The notes under the pieces were generated by a model that had not been told where the DNA came from, made no database searches, and saw only the letters and a program-made list of their open reading frames with translations. From NCBI GenBank assembly GCA_037447235.1, contig JBBIHC010000002.1, positions 42,022 to 106,021 on the forward strand: a stretch of 64,000 nt of DNA, in the 5' to 3' direction. Source of the DNA: JAVZJR01 sp037447235. Its GTDB lineage: Archaea > Micrarchaeota > Micrarchaeia > Anstonellales > Bilamarchaeaceae. The translations under genes were made by a program, and so were the position numbers. Positions 26,148 through 34,311 of the stretch are shown here, in pieces (positions within the stretch are counted from its first letter, which is position 1; the number at the start of each line of letters is the position of its first letter).

Positions 26148-26815
26148 GGCCCAACATCACCTATGCTCACTGGCGGCATGTCAAATACCACATCGTCAAA
26201 TCCGGGATTCTTTATCGTGATGGTAATCGGCGTTTTTTGCGTGTGGCTGTCTTTTTTTATTTGAAGTACTGCCCCGCTGAGCGCTTTTCGGCCATCATCC
26301 GGGCGGACCGGGACCGACATTGCCGGCAGATTGCTTAAATCAACATTGAAAACGCTCACGACTCTTTTTTCATCCGATGGCTGGGTAATCCCGCAGGGTT
26401 GGGTTTCACAAATCGAATAACTCAAAGAATACAGTGGGTCGACCGATATGAAGAAAGCCATCCCGTCGGTTTCAAGGCCGTTCAGCGAATTGATCTTTTC
26501 CACCGCCTTTTTATTCACATAGTATTCAATGCAATCTATGTTCGGGACCGCGCTCACGTCGCCATCCGCCAGCCGCTTGCTGCAGTCTGAAGCGGCATAG
26601 CTTTCACAATACGAAACCACCCCTTCCACTGCGCCTTCCCGCGCCGCCTCTATTACCGCTTCTTTTATGTTCATCTCGGCTTGGTAGTACCGCTCTGTCC
26701 ACAATGCGCCTGCTGAATTTGAGTATTTTGCGTTTATGTCAAATTGGATGAGCGAGATTGTGAGGAGGCAGGCGGCAAAAACAATCAAAAAAGTAAGATA
26801 GCCCCGCATAGCCAT
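26144..26815 (-). CDS. Large pilin-like surface protein (first of four)
   Basis: A 223-residue protein with N-terminal hydrophobic helix (MRGYLTFLIVFAACLLTISL after the start Met-Ala) and a long exterior-type region with Cys pairs and a beta-rich end. The charged residue before the hydrophobic stretch matches prepilin-type processing. The first ATG at 26815 or the one at 26809 could be used. It begins the pilin-like unit. The next gene upstream is spt4, with only eight bases between. Confidence 0.62.
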   Translation of the reverse strand: MAMRGYLTFLIVFAACLLTISLIQFDINAKYSNSAGALWTERYYQAEMNIKEAVIEAAREGAVEGVVSYCESYAASDCSKRLADGDVSAVPNIDCIEYYVNKKAVEKINSLNGLETDGMAFFISVDPLYSLSYSICETQPCGITQPSDEKRVVSVFNVDLSNLPAMSVPVRPDDGRKALSGAVLQIKKDSHTQKTPITITIKNPGFDDVVFDMPPVSIGDVGP

Positions 26816-26823
26816 TGCCGCGT

Positions 26824-27006
26824 CTACTTGACTTTTACCGCGTAAGAGCCTATTGTGTTTATTGATGCTATTTTCGCTATTTCGGAGTGCTCCGGGTCAA
26901 GCACTATCACCAGGCCGGCAAAGCGTTTTGACAGCTCCCCGCCGCATTTTGGGCATGCTTTGTCTTCACCGTATACTACCATCCTGCAATCTTTGCAAGC
27001 TCTCAT
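26824..27006 (-). CDS. spt4: Transcription elongation factor Spt4 (RpoE2)
   Basis: A 60-residue zinc protein with ligands C4, C7, C18 and C21, and the family ending GLVIVLDPEHSEIAKIASI followed by YAVKVK. Spt4 pairs with Spt5 to keep archaeal RNA polymerase processive. It is coupled to rpo7 by ATGA overlap, the common archaeal arrangement. The length is normal. Confidence 0.93.
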   Translation of the reverse strand: MRACKDCRMVVYGEDKACPKCGGELSKRFAGLVIVLDPEHSEIAKIASINTIGSYAVKVK

Positions 27007-27587
27007 TTTTTCTCCTCCTTCTTCGGTTTCTCGGCCTTTTTGCCCTCATCCTGTTTTTTCTCAACCCAAGAAAGCAGGCCCAGACCGTCAGGCCGCATCG
27101 TTAGGCCTATCTTCGTGTCGGCGCTTGTTGTCTTGAGGCTTATTGTTGAAACTTTCACCAGCGCCAGATCGCCTTTCTTTATGCTTTTCCTTGCTGCCTT
27201 TGACGACAGGGTCTTGCTCTTTTTGTCATAGAAGAATTTATCCTTCCCGACCTGTGAGATGTGGATGAGGCCTTGGAACGGGCCGATTGACGCGAAGGCG
27301 CCGAATTCAACCATATCCTTTATCTCAGCCAGGAATACCTCGTTTACATAAGGCATAAAGGAGAGCGATTTGAACTTTACCGAGTAATAGGCGCCGGCGT
27401 CGCCCGGTATCACAACCCCCTCCTTGCTAACTTCCGGGTCAAAGACGACAAGAACCATCCCGACTTCCCTGAATATCCTTCCTTCATATCTTTCCCGAAG
27501 GATGTGCAAGGTGGCGTCCTCTATTGTGCTGCCGAACATTGTTGGCGGTATTCTAACCTTATCCTCAATCAGGTTTAGATAATACAT
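27003..27587 (-). CDS. rpo7: DNA-directed RNA polymerase subunit Rpo7 (RpoE)
   Basis: A 194-residue stalk subunit of archaeal RNA polymerase. The N-terminal domain (YYLNLIEDKVRIPPTMFG) and the S1-like RNA-binding domain (LAEIKDMVEFGAFASIGPFQGLIHISQV) are clear. The C-terminal 20 residues are Lys/Glu-rich (KKAEKPKKEEKK), an extra tail. It binds nascent RNA with Rpo4, which is not in this window. It is coupled to spt4. Confidence 0.95.
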   Translation of the reverse strand: MYYLNLIEDKVRIPPTMFGSTIEDATLHILRERYEGRIFREVGMVLVVFDPEVSKEGVVIPGDAGAYYSVKFKSLSFMPYVNEVFLAEIKDMVEFGAFASIGPFQGLIHISQVGKDKFFYDKKSKTLSSKAARKSIKKGDLALVKVSTISLKTTSADTKIGLTMRPDGLGLLSWVEKKQDEGKKAEKPKKEEKK

Positions 27588-27645
27588 AAAAAATCCCTGC
27601 TGTCAGCAATAGCACATTTATTCTCTCAATCTTATTTTTAAATCT

Positions 27646-28809
27646 TTACCTGCTCTTCATAACTTGCGCTATCCGGTCAAATGCCTCGTTTATCTGCTCT
27701 GGCGGCGGCAGGAAGACCACGCGGAAATAAAGCCCTTCCACCGGGCCGCAGGCGCTTCCGGGCACCACGACTACGCCGTTCCTGAGCAACTCGCGGGCGA
27801 ATGCCCAGTCGTTCTTCCATTTGGCGCTTTCAACTTTCACAAACGCGTAAAACGCCCCCCCGGGGCGGGCGGCCCGCAATCCGTCAATTTCCTCAATCCT
27901 TTTCATAAGAGCATCCAAATGCGCGGCTATTTTGCGGTTGAATTCCCTTATGTGCCCCAATCCGCCGCGCAAGGCAGCCAGGTAGCCCCGTTGCATCTCC
28001 CAGTTGACCGAAAGCCTTTGGTTGCACAACCGCTGAACCGCAGCCTTGACCTTGTCCCATTCCCTGCCGTGGAACGCAAGATAGCCTACGCGCGCGCCAG
28101 GATAAAGATAGTTCTTTGAAAGGCTGTTTCCGGAGATCAGCGGAACATCCTTGGCGATTTTCCTGAGATTGACATAACCCTCGTCAAAAACAATATGCTC
28201 GTATGCGTCATCGGATATCAACGGCAGCCCGTGCTCGCCGGCGATATCCACGATGCCTTCAAGCGTCCTCCGGCTATAAACCTTTCCGGTCGGGTTGTTC
28301 GGGTTGATGACCAGTATCGCCTTTGTGTATTGCGTTATCTTCTTCCTCATGTCGTCAAGGTCCGGCTCGTAAGATTCATCGCAGTTGTAAAAGTCCAGCG
28401 GACCGTACGCCAGCCGCTGTTTTGTTGGATAAAGAGGATAGGCTGGAAGCGGCAAGAGGATGCTTCTGCCCGGGTCTGCCAGCGCGTTGAACAGAAAATC
28501 TATCCCCTCGCTTAGCCCGCTGGTGACAAAAACATCGCCCTGCTCGACCCCCTCATATTTTGCTATCTCCTCTCTCAGCTCCGGGTCGCCTTCCGAAGGG
28601 GCATAGCCGGCATATTTTCCATCCAACGCCTCTTTTACAGCGTCAAGAATGTGTTGCGGCGGCTTGAATCCGTACGGTGCAGGGTCGCCTATGTTCAGAT
28701 AAAGCATTTTTATGCCGGTTTTTTCAAGTTTTTTTGCCTCTATTACTATGTCCCTGATTGGATAGCTGACAAGTTCGCTTCGCACCGAAGGCTCAACCAG
28801 AAAAACCAC
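27646..28809 (-). CDS. Class I/II pyridoxal-phosphate aminotransferase
   Basis: A 387-residue aminotransferase of the AlaA/AspC type. Visible are YLNIGDPAPYGF, the SGLSEGIDFLFNAL cofactor segment, NPNNPTGKVYS, the SLSKNYLYPGARVGY stretch with the PLP lysine, and a C-terminal FRVVFLPP. A likely activity is alanine or aspartate amino transfer to 2-oxoglutarate. Specificity is not evident. It is preceded by an ACT-domain gene at three bases, suggesting amino-acid-linked regulation. Confidence 0.88.
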   Translation of the reverse strand: MVFLVEPSVRSELVSYPIRDIVIEAKKLEKTGIKMLYLNIGDPAPYGFKPPQHILDAVKEALDGKYAGYAPSEGDPELREEIAKYEGVEQGDVFVTSGLSEGIDFLFNALADPGRSILLPLPAYPLYPTKQRLAYGPLDFYNCDESYEPDLDDMRKKITQYTKAILVINPNNPTGKVYSRRTLEGIVDIAGEHGLPLISDDAYEHIVFDEGYVNLRKIAKDVPLISGNSLSKNYLYPGARVGYLAFHGREWDKVKAAVQRLCNQRLSVNWEMQRGYLAALRGGLGHIREFNRKIAAHLDALMKRIEEIDGLRAARPGGAFYAFVKVESAKWKNDWAFARELLRNGVVVVPGSACGPVEGLYFRVVFLPPPEQINEAFDRIAQVMKSR

Positions 28810-28812
28810 CAG

Positions 28813-29208
28813 TTATTTTAATCCGAGTATGTCTTTTGCGAGGGCGAAATGCTCATCCACTGGTTTTATCGCGACTTCAGTGGTGTCAATCTTTCTGCTT
28901 ACTATATAAAGGCTTTCAAGATTAACGCCGCGGTTGGCGAGTTTTCTTGTTATCTTGGCCAGCTCGCCGGGCCTGTTTATCATTTTCAAAACAATCACTT
29001 CTGCTTCATGGACCTTTTTGACAGCAGGCAGTTTGGAAACGGATTTCACTGCGCTTGCAGGGTCAGGGGTTATGATGCGGAACACCGCATCGCCGTTCTT
29101 TCCATAGGCCGAGATTGCCTCAATGTTGACGCCGACAGACCCGAGCGCCTCGGCAACCTGCGCCAGTGCACCCACCTCGTTTTTGGCAACTATTGTAAGC
29201 TCCTTCAT
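28813..29208 (-). CDS. Tandem ACT-domain protein
   Basis: A 131-residue protein made of two ACT domains. The first begins KELTIVAKNEVGALAQVAEAL and the second VIVLKMINRPGELAKITRKL at about residue 71. ACT domains bind amino acids to control enzymes. The gene is translated next to the aminotransferase, its likely partner. Upstream is an AT-rich TTTTAAA/TTTATT promoter zone. Confidence 0.85.
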   Translation of the reverse strand: MKELTIVAKNEVGALAQVAEALGSVGVNIEAISAYGKNGDAVFRIITPDPASAVKSVSKLPAVKKVHEAEVIVLKMINRPGELAKITRKLANRGVNLESLYIVSRKIDTTEVAIKPVDEHFALAKDILGLK

Positions 29209-29310
29209 AAAACCAACCTTTTTGTATATATCTTTGGCATTGTTTTTAAAATCTCCGCTGTTTTTTTATTTTAAATATCTTTTTAAACACAATTATACAC
29301 AAAAGGTAAT

Positions 29311-30162
29311 ATGGACAAAAACAGCAGCAGCGATAAAAGCGCCCTGGCTCTGCAGGAAAAGAAAGCGCCAAAAAAAGAAGACGGATGTCAGCCTGCCCCG
29401 AAGGATTTTGGACGGGCGGCCGGAGGATTTGGCCTGTTGCTGGAGGAAGCCGGCCAAAATGCCGAAATCCGGAAGAAAAAAACTGAAGGCAGGGCGTCAA
29501 AGTTGCTGGTGGCAAAAAAAGAGAAGCAAAAGCCGGAATCATTCATCAATCTTGTTGATGTTGCGCTTGACAGCTATGACGACATATTCTCAGACTTTGA
29601 CCCTTCCCCGTATTCAAAAAGGACTCTTTCCATGGACTTCATAAAAGAGATTGAGGCAAGATGCAGCGCCAGCAGGGAGAAGGATGTCACATTTCTTTTC
29701 TCTCTCCCGAAAAAAATGCGCAACACGAAGGACGAGGCGATAATAAAAGACAGGTTGATGAAATATTTCGCCAGCCAGATAGAAGGGCTTGAAGAAGAGG
29801 CACGGGGGGAGCAGAAATTCAGCCTTATGCTTATCGGCGGAGGCGTCGTCTTCATAGTGTTGTCAAACCTTATCGGCGCGTATTCCAGCGAGAATTCCCT
29901 GTTGCTTAAAACATTGCACGAGATAACCCTGATTCCAGGATGGGTTGGGGAATTTCTCGGAGTCGAGAAACTGCTTTTCAGCACAAAAAAATTAAAGGAA
30001 AGGGAGAGGCTGTACAAAAAACTGCGCGACTCCAGCTATATTTTTGTCTCAACCGAGGATATGGTGAAAAAGATGGGCGAGAGGGCTGTGCAAAAAACCG
30101 ATAAGGGCGAGAGCGGGAACGCCGCACCGGCGCCCCAGCCCCAAAACCCAGGCGGCGCGTAA
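29311..30162 (+). CDS. Membrane-associated protein of unknown family
   Basis: A 283-residue protein with Lys/Ala-rich N-terminal 85 residues, a middle domain with DIFSDFDPSPYSKRTLSMDF, a pair of hydrophobic segments at about 172-190 and 204-216, and a Pro/Gln-rich C-terminus. The IFSDFDP-SxxL-DF pattern is one I have seen in uncharacterised bacterial and archaeal proteins, but I cannot name it. The promoter is a TTTTTAAACAC stretch upstream. It precedes the Fe-S assembly gene by 90 bases. Confidence 0.58.
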   Translation: MDKNSSSDKSALALQEKKAPKKEDGCQPAPKDFGRAAGGFGLLLEEAGQNAEIRKKKTEGRASKLLVAKKEKQKPESFINLVDVALDSYDDIFSDFDPSPYSKRTLSMDFIKEIEARCSASREKDVTFLFSLPKKMRNTKDEAIIKDRLMKYFASQIEGLEEEARGEQKFSLMLIGGGVVFIVLSNLIGAYSSENSLLLKTLHEITLIPGWVGEFLGVEKLLFSTKKLKERERLYKKLRDSSYIFVSTEDMVKKMGERAVQKTDKGESGNAAPAPQPQNPGGA

Positions 30163-30214
30163 GGGGCGCTGCATGGACGGCGGCGAACATAAATGGTTTT
30201 AAAGCAAGCAGTGG

Positions 30215-30234
30215 AATTAGAATCAATTAGAATC
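30215..30234 (+). repeat. Tandem 10-bp repeat upstream of the MIP18-like gene
   Basis: AATTAGAATC is repeated twice in direct succession, ending 18 bases before the ATG at 30252. It lies where an operator might be, downstream of a TTTTAAAG promoter-like box. Its function is unknown. Confidence 0.5.
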
Positions 30235-30251
30235 AAGAAGGGAATTGCATT

Positions 30252-30557
30252 ATGGTAACAAAAAACGAAGTTCTGAAGAAGCTCAGGGAGGTCATTGACC
30301 CGGAGCTGGGAATTAGCATAGTGGATATGGGGTTTATATATCGCATAGAGAAGAAAAAGGGCAAGGACAAAAAAGACAGTTTCTACATAGAGATGACCTA
30401 TACCACTCCTGCCTGTCCGCTTATGGGTTTCATAGAGAGCCAGATAAGGGAGAAACTTGGAACGCTTGACGCTGACTTTGACATAAGGGTGGTCTTCGAC
30501 CCGCCCTGGACGCCTGGCCGGCTGAGCAGAAGCGCAAGGAAAAAATTGGGAATATGA
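30252..30557 (+). CDS. MIP18/DUF59 Fe-S cluster assembly protein
   Basis: A 101-residue DUF59 protein of the MIP18/SufT type, which serves late steps of iron-sulfur maturation. The signature EVIDPELGISIVDMGFIYRI is followed by TYTTPACPLMGFIESQI with the reactive Cys. The end VVFDPPWTPGRLS is typical. Next is the beta-CASP nuclease, 16 bases later. Confidence 0.86.
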   Translation: MVTKNEVLKKLREVIDPELGISIVDMGFIYRIEKKKGKDKKDSFYIEMTYTTPACPLMGFIESQIREKLGTLDADFDIRVVFDPPWTPGRLSRSARKKLGI

Positions 30558-30573
30558 AAAAAGTGATTGAGCG

Positions 30574-31863
30574 ATGAGATTGACTTTTTTTGGCGGCGCG
30601 GGGGAAGTTGGAAGAAGCTGCGTGCTGCTTGAGGACGGCCGGCACAAGCTGATGCTTGACTGCGGGATAAAGCTTGGGGAAAGGGTGGAATTTCCCCTAA
30701 TAAGCGACGAGGAGTTGAAGCGCGTCAATGACGTCGTGATAACACACGCCCATCTTGACCACAGCGGATTTCTTCCGCACCTTTATTCAAAGGGGAGCAG
30801 GCCGAACATTTACCTTACGAAGCCCACGCGGGACCTTATAGGCGTCCTCCTCGCGGATTATTACAGGATACAAAAATCAAGGGGCGAGGTCTTCTTTTCA
30901 ATGAAGGACGTGGACAAGGTTTTGGAAGTAGCAAAAATGCCCGAATACGGCGAAAGCGCAGGCAGCCGCTTGAAGTTTGAAATGCGCAACGCGGGCCACA
31001 TACTCGGCAGCGCGATGGTGTATTTCCCAGAAAAGAAGCTGCTTTATAGCGGCGACATATGCGCGAGGAAGACAAGGATACTTGACGGCTGCGAGCAAAA
31101 ATTAAAGGCAGAAACGCTTGTTGTTGAGTCGACCTACGGGAACAGGGGCGACATCCTGCCGACTTACAAGGAGGCATCGCAAAAGCTTGCGAGGATAATA
31201 AACGAAACGCTTGACAAAGGCGGCCACGTGCTTATACCGAGTTTTGCGGTTGGCAGGGCGCAGGAGGTCCTGCTTCTGCTGGACGATTATATGCGTTCCG
31301 GCGCGATAAGGGAGAGCAGGATATACGTGGAGGGAATGATAAGCAAGGCATTGAGGATATACAGGCACAATGCGATATACGCAAACGACGACATAAAGAA
31401 AAGGATACTGATGAGCGAGGAGGACCCGTTCAAGAGCAAGCGCTTCCACAAGCCGCGGACAAAGGACAGGAGCGATGTCCTGGCAGAGCCGTCCATAATC
31501 GTGTCAACATCCGGAATGCTCACCGGCGGGCCGGCGTTGTTCTATCTTGATAAATTCCATGACGACCCGAAGAACAGCCTCGTGTTCATAGGTTATCAGG
31601 CCCCCGGAACGCTCGGGAGCAGGATCGCGGCAGGAGAAAAAAAGGTGTTTTTTGGGGAAAGGGAAATTGAAATAAGGATGCGCGTCGAGCAGGTCAAGAT
31701 ATCCGGCCATGCGGATTACAACGAACTTTTGCAGTTTATAAAAAACACCCAGGACCTTAAGAGGGTCTTCATAATTCACGGAGAAAAGAGCGACCTGAAG
31801 GACGAGCTTGAGAAAAAATACGAGGTAATCGCCCCGCGGATTTTGGAAACCTACGGTTTCTGA
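30574..31863 (+). CDS. Beta-CASP metallo-beta-lactamase ribonuclease (aCPSF2-like)
   Basis: A 429-residue RNA nuclease. The metal site is THAHLDHSG (H58, H60, D62, H63), followed by GHILGSAMV, SGDI, VESTYGNR, SFAVGRAQEVL, STSGMLTGG and SGHADYNE motifs in the family order. No N-terminal KH domains are present, so it belongs to the short aCPSF2/RNase J-like branch rather than aCPSF1, which terminates transcription. It should act in mRNA turnover or processing. It is preceded closely by the DUF59 gene. Confidence 0.88.
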   Translation: MRLTFFGGAGEVGRSCVLLEDGRHKLMLDCGIKLGERVEFPLISDEELKRVNDVVITHAHLDHSGFLPHLYSKGSRPNIYLTKPTRDLIGVLLADYYRIQKSRGEVFFSMKDVDKVLEVAKMPEYGESAGSRLKFEMRNAGHILGSAMVYFPEKKLLYSGDICARKTRILDGCEQKLKAETLVVESTYGNRGDILPTYKEASQKLARIINETLDKGGHVLIPSFAVGRAQEVLLLLDDYMRSGAIRESRIYVEGMISKALRIYRHNAIYANDDIKKRILMSEEDPFKSKRFHKPRTKDRSDVLAEPSIIVSTSGMLTGGPALFYLDKFHDDPKNSLVFIGYQAPGTLGSRIAAGEKKVFFGEREIEIRMRVEQVKISGHADYNELLQFIKNTQDLKRVFIIHGEKSDLKDELEKKYEVIAPRILETYGF

Positions 31864-31868
31864 TTTTT

Positions 31869-32135
31869 TTACTTCCGTTTTTGCTTCTTCTTTGCTTTGC
31901 TCTTTTTAGCTGGCAATTTTTTGCCGTAACCCGTCCTGCCTTTTTTTGCTTTTTTCCTGCTCCGTGCCTTTCTCTCTTTTTTTGCTTTTTTCTTTTTCCC
32001 GGTTGCGGCTGCCGGCCTTGTCCTTTTGCCTTCTGCGATTCCTTCTTTCTCTTTTCCAGATTTGGGCTCTGTCTGTTCCTCAAAGCTCAATTTTTCAACC
32101 AGTTTTCTTATCAGTTGCCCTGCCTTTTCAGACAT
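31869..32135 (-). CDS. Lys/Arg-rich basic protein
   Basis: An 88-residue protein. The first 25 residues are an ordinary helix (SEKAGQLIRKLVEKLSFEEQ). The rest is almost solid Lys/Arg/Ala with TGKKKKAKKERKARS-type runs, likely nucleic-acid binding and disordered. It converges with the beta-CASP gene, with a gap of five bases. The low-complexity DNA makes other frames look open, but this frame starts with an ordinary protein-like N-terminus. It may be a chromatin or ribosome-associated protein. Confidence 0.55.
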   Translation of the reverse strand: MSEKAGQLIRKLVEKLSFEEQTEPKSGKEKEGIAEGKRTRPAAATGKKKKAKKERKARSRKKAKKGRTGYGKKLPAKKSKAKKKQKRK

Positions 32136-32191
32136 ATGACCACGCTATCCTGTTTGATATTATGTGTGCTCTGGTTTAAATTGGTATTCGG

Positions 32192-32932
32192 TCAGCTATC
32201 CCCAAGCTTTGCGACCGCGATTTCTTTTATTGTTATGTTGTTGTTGACGGCGACCTCGTATAGGTCGCTTCCTTCAGTCGGCTTGCGTTTTTCCCCCTTT
32301 ATCCAGTAATACGGATGGCCATATGGGTCTTTTCTCTCCTCGACCCTCACGGCAAACCTTTCCGCCTGAAGTTTTTTTGGATAGACAATTCTGGCTTTTT
32401 CAAAATGCTCAAAAGAAGGCAGGTTGACAACAAAAAATTTTCCAGCATTGAGTTTTGGCTTCAGTAAGAGGAACAGCTCTTCAACTTTCTTTTCAAGCAG
32501 GTCCCTTTTCCAGTTTTCCGCCTTCATCCAGCCCAGCCTGTCATCCTCTTTTCTGTATAGCGAGAAGGCGATTGAAGGGACATTGTACATCGCCGCTTTC
32601 CAGCAGGCGCCTATTGTTCCTGAACTTATAAGCGGCGAGATGCCGGCGTTGTCCCCCCAGTTGATTCCGGATAGTATGGCATCCGGCTTTGGCATTTTTT
32701 TTGAGTGGATTGCAAAGAGCACGCAGTCTGCCGGATTCCCGTTTATCGTGTAGACATCCTTTTCGTGCTCTATCAGGCGGAGCGGTTTGTGGAGCGTGAG
32801 CGCCGCGGAAACCGCGCTCCTCTGCCTGTTGGGAAGGATGGCATAGGCGTTTTCAGCATGCTTTTTGGCAATGCGCAGCAATATATTCGCGCCTTCAGTA
32901 TGCCCGTCATCGTTTGTCACCGCAATGTTCAT
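32192..32932 (-). CDS. surE: 5'-nucleotidase SurE
   Basis: A 246-residue phosphatase of the SurE family acting on nucleoside monophosphates. The metal-binding NDDGHTEGANILL begins at residue 7. QRSAVSAALTLH and LSGINWGDNAG are the other family marks. The C-terminal region is complete. It is ten bases from the upstream aspS. It could supply nucleosides, while AMP phosphorylase (62126) uses AMP, so the two may compete. Confidence 0.9.
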   Translation of the reverse strand: MNIAVTNDDGHTEGANILLRIAKKHAENAYAILPNRQRSAVSAALTLHKPLRLIEHEKDVYTINGNPADCVLFAIHSKKMPKPDAILSGINWGDNAGISPLISSGTIGACWKAAMYNVPSIAFSLYRKEDDRLGWMKAENWKRDLLEKKVEELFLLLKPKLNAGKFFVVNLPSFEHFEKARIVYPKKLQAERFAVRVEERKDPYGHPYYWIKGEKRKPTEGSDLYEVAVNNNITIKEIAVAKLGDS

Positions 32933-32941
32933 CTGATCACC

Positions 32942-34234
32942 TTACGGATAGAGCCGTGTCCTGTCGCGTGGAAAGAGCATCGCTTCCCGTATGTTTTGCT
33001 GGTTGCATATCTTCATCGTGAATCTTTCAAGCCCTATGCTCCAGCCGCTATGGGGCGGCGCGCCTGCCTTGAACGCCCTGAGATAAAATTCAAAATCGGC
33101 AACATTGAGGCCGCGTTTTTTCAGCTGCTTCTCGATAATTGACCTCTTGTGAATGCGCTGTGCGCCGCTTGAAATTTCAAGGCCGCGATACATAAGGTCA
33201 AAAGCATGGCAAATCTCCTCGTTGTCTTTCGAAGGCATGGAATAAAACGCGCGCACCATAGTAGGCCAGTCGTAAATGAAATAATATTCCTCCCCTAGAA
33301 TCTCAAAGAGCTTTTTTTCGGCTTCCTTTGAAAAATCCTCGCCCCATTTCATCGGGAATTTTTCTGAATTGAGCCTGTCAACAAGTTCGGTGTATGTATA
33401 ACGGGGTATTTTTGAATGAACCGAAAGCTCCCCGAATTTTTCTTTTATCTCTTCACCGTGTTTTTCCCGCACTTTTCTGAGTATGTAAATCACGGTATCC
33501 TCAAGAACATCCATCACATCTTTATGGTCTGCGAAGCCCATCTCTATGTCCATTTGTATGATTTCGTTGAGATGCGTGGTAGTGTTGTGCTTTTCTGCCC
33601 TGAAAACAGGCATGGTCATCATGACCCTGTCAAAGCCGCCTATCACCGCCAGCTGCTTGTAGAGCTGTGGCGACTGCACCAGATACGCTTTGTTTTCAAA
33701 GTACTGCAGTTGGAAGACATCCGCGCCGCCTTCGGTTGCCGCGCCGGTTATTGCCGCGGGATGAATCTCAACAAAGCCATGGTGCCCGACTAGCCTTTCA
33801 CGGAATGCGGTCGCTACGGTTGATTTGACCAAAAAAATCAGGGCGGTCTCGCTTCTCCTGAGGTCGATGTGCCTGTTGTCAAGACGGGTATCTAGCTCAG
33901 AAGGCACCCTTCCGGTTGGGTCCACGGGAAGCTTTATCTCCACGCTGTTGAGCTGTTCCAGGGTTTCTGCAACCAGTTCAAACCCAGCCGCAGCTATCTT
34001 GCTTTCTTTTACTGTCCCTGTGAATGAGAAAACATCCTCTTTGTTAAAAGCCAGGTCAAACATTTCGGCAGGGAGCATATCTTTTTTTAGCAGCACCTGC
34101 ATTATTCCGGTCCGGTCGCGCAACTGTATGAATTTTATTTTTCCAAGGTCGCGCGTGTCGTGAACCCAGCCAGCGACGGTTATCCTCCTGTTTATCTCTT
34201 TTTTTGCGTCCGCGATATAATGCGTTCTGTACAT
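32942..34234 (-). CDS. aspS: Aspartyl-tRNA synthetase (archaeal type)
   Basis: A 430-residue class IIb synthetase. The OB-fold anticodon domain (residues 17-105) precedes motif 1 (FVEIHPAAITG), motif 2 (VFRAEKHNTTTH) and motif 3 (GWSIGLERFTMKI). Residue 25, in GWVHDTRD, is His where archaeal Asp-specific enzymes often have Trp, hinting at a non-discriminating enzyme. The second known position does not settle this. AsnRS is also present (45432), so both routes to Asn-tRNA may exist. Confidence 0.93.
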   Translation of the reverse strand: MYRTHYIADAKKEINRRITVAGWVHDTRDLGKIKFIQLRDRTGIMQVLLKKDMLPAEMFDLAFNKEDVFSFTGTVKESKIAAAGFELVAETLEQLNSVEIKLPVDPTGRVPSELDTRLDNRHIDLRRSETALIFLVKSTVATAFRERLVGHHGFVEIHPAAITGAATEGGADVFQLQYFENKAYLVQSPQLYKQLAVIGGFDRVMMTMPVFRAEKHNTTTHLNEIIQMDIEMGFADHKDVMDVLEDTVIYILRKVREKHGEEIKEKFGELSVHSKIPRYTYTELVDRLNSEKFPMKWGEDFSKEAEKKLFEILGEEYYFIYDWPTMVRAFYSMPSKDNEEICHAFDLMYRGLEISSGAQRIHKRSIIEKQLKKRGLNVADFEFYLRAFKAGAPPHSGWSIGLERFTMKICNQQNIREAMLFPRDRTRLYP

Positions 34235-34311
34235 AATTATCCCATCATTCTATTATTCCTAAACATATACATTTTTAAGTAATTACTCGCACTATGTTTT
34301 GAGAGATTGTT

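Noticed and set aside
31769..32083. Second minus-strand basic frame of 104 residues
   Set aside because: It is an alternate frame through the same Lys/Arg-rich DNA and runs into the beta-CASP gene end. The frame at 31869-32135 has an ordinary N-terminus and does not overlap it.
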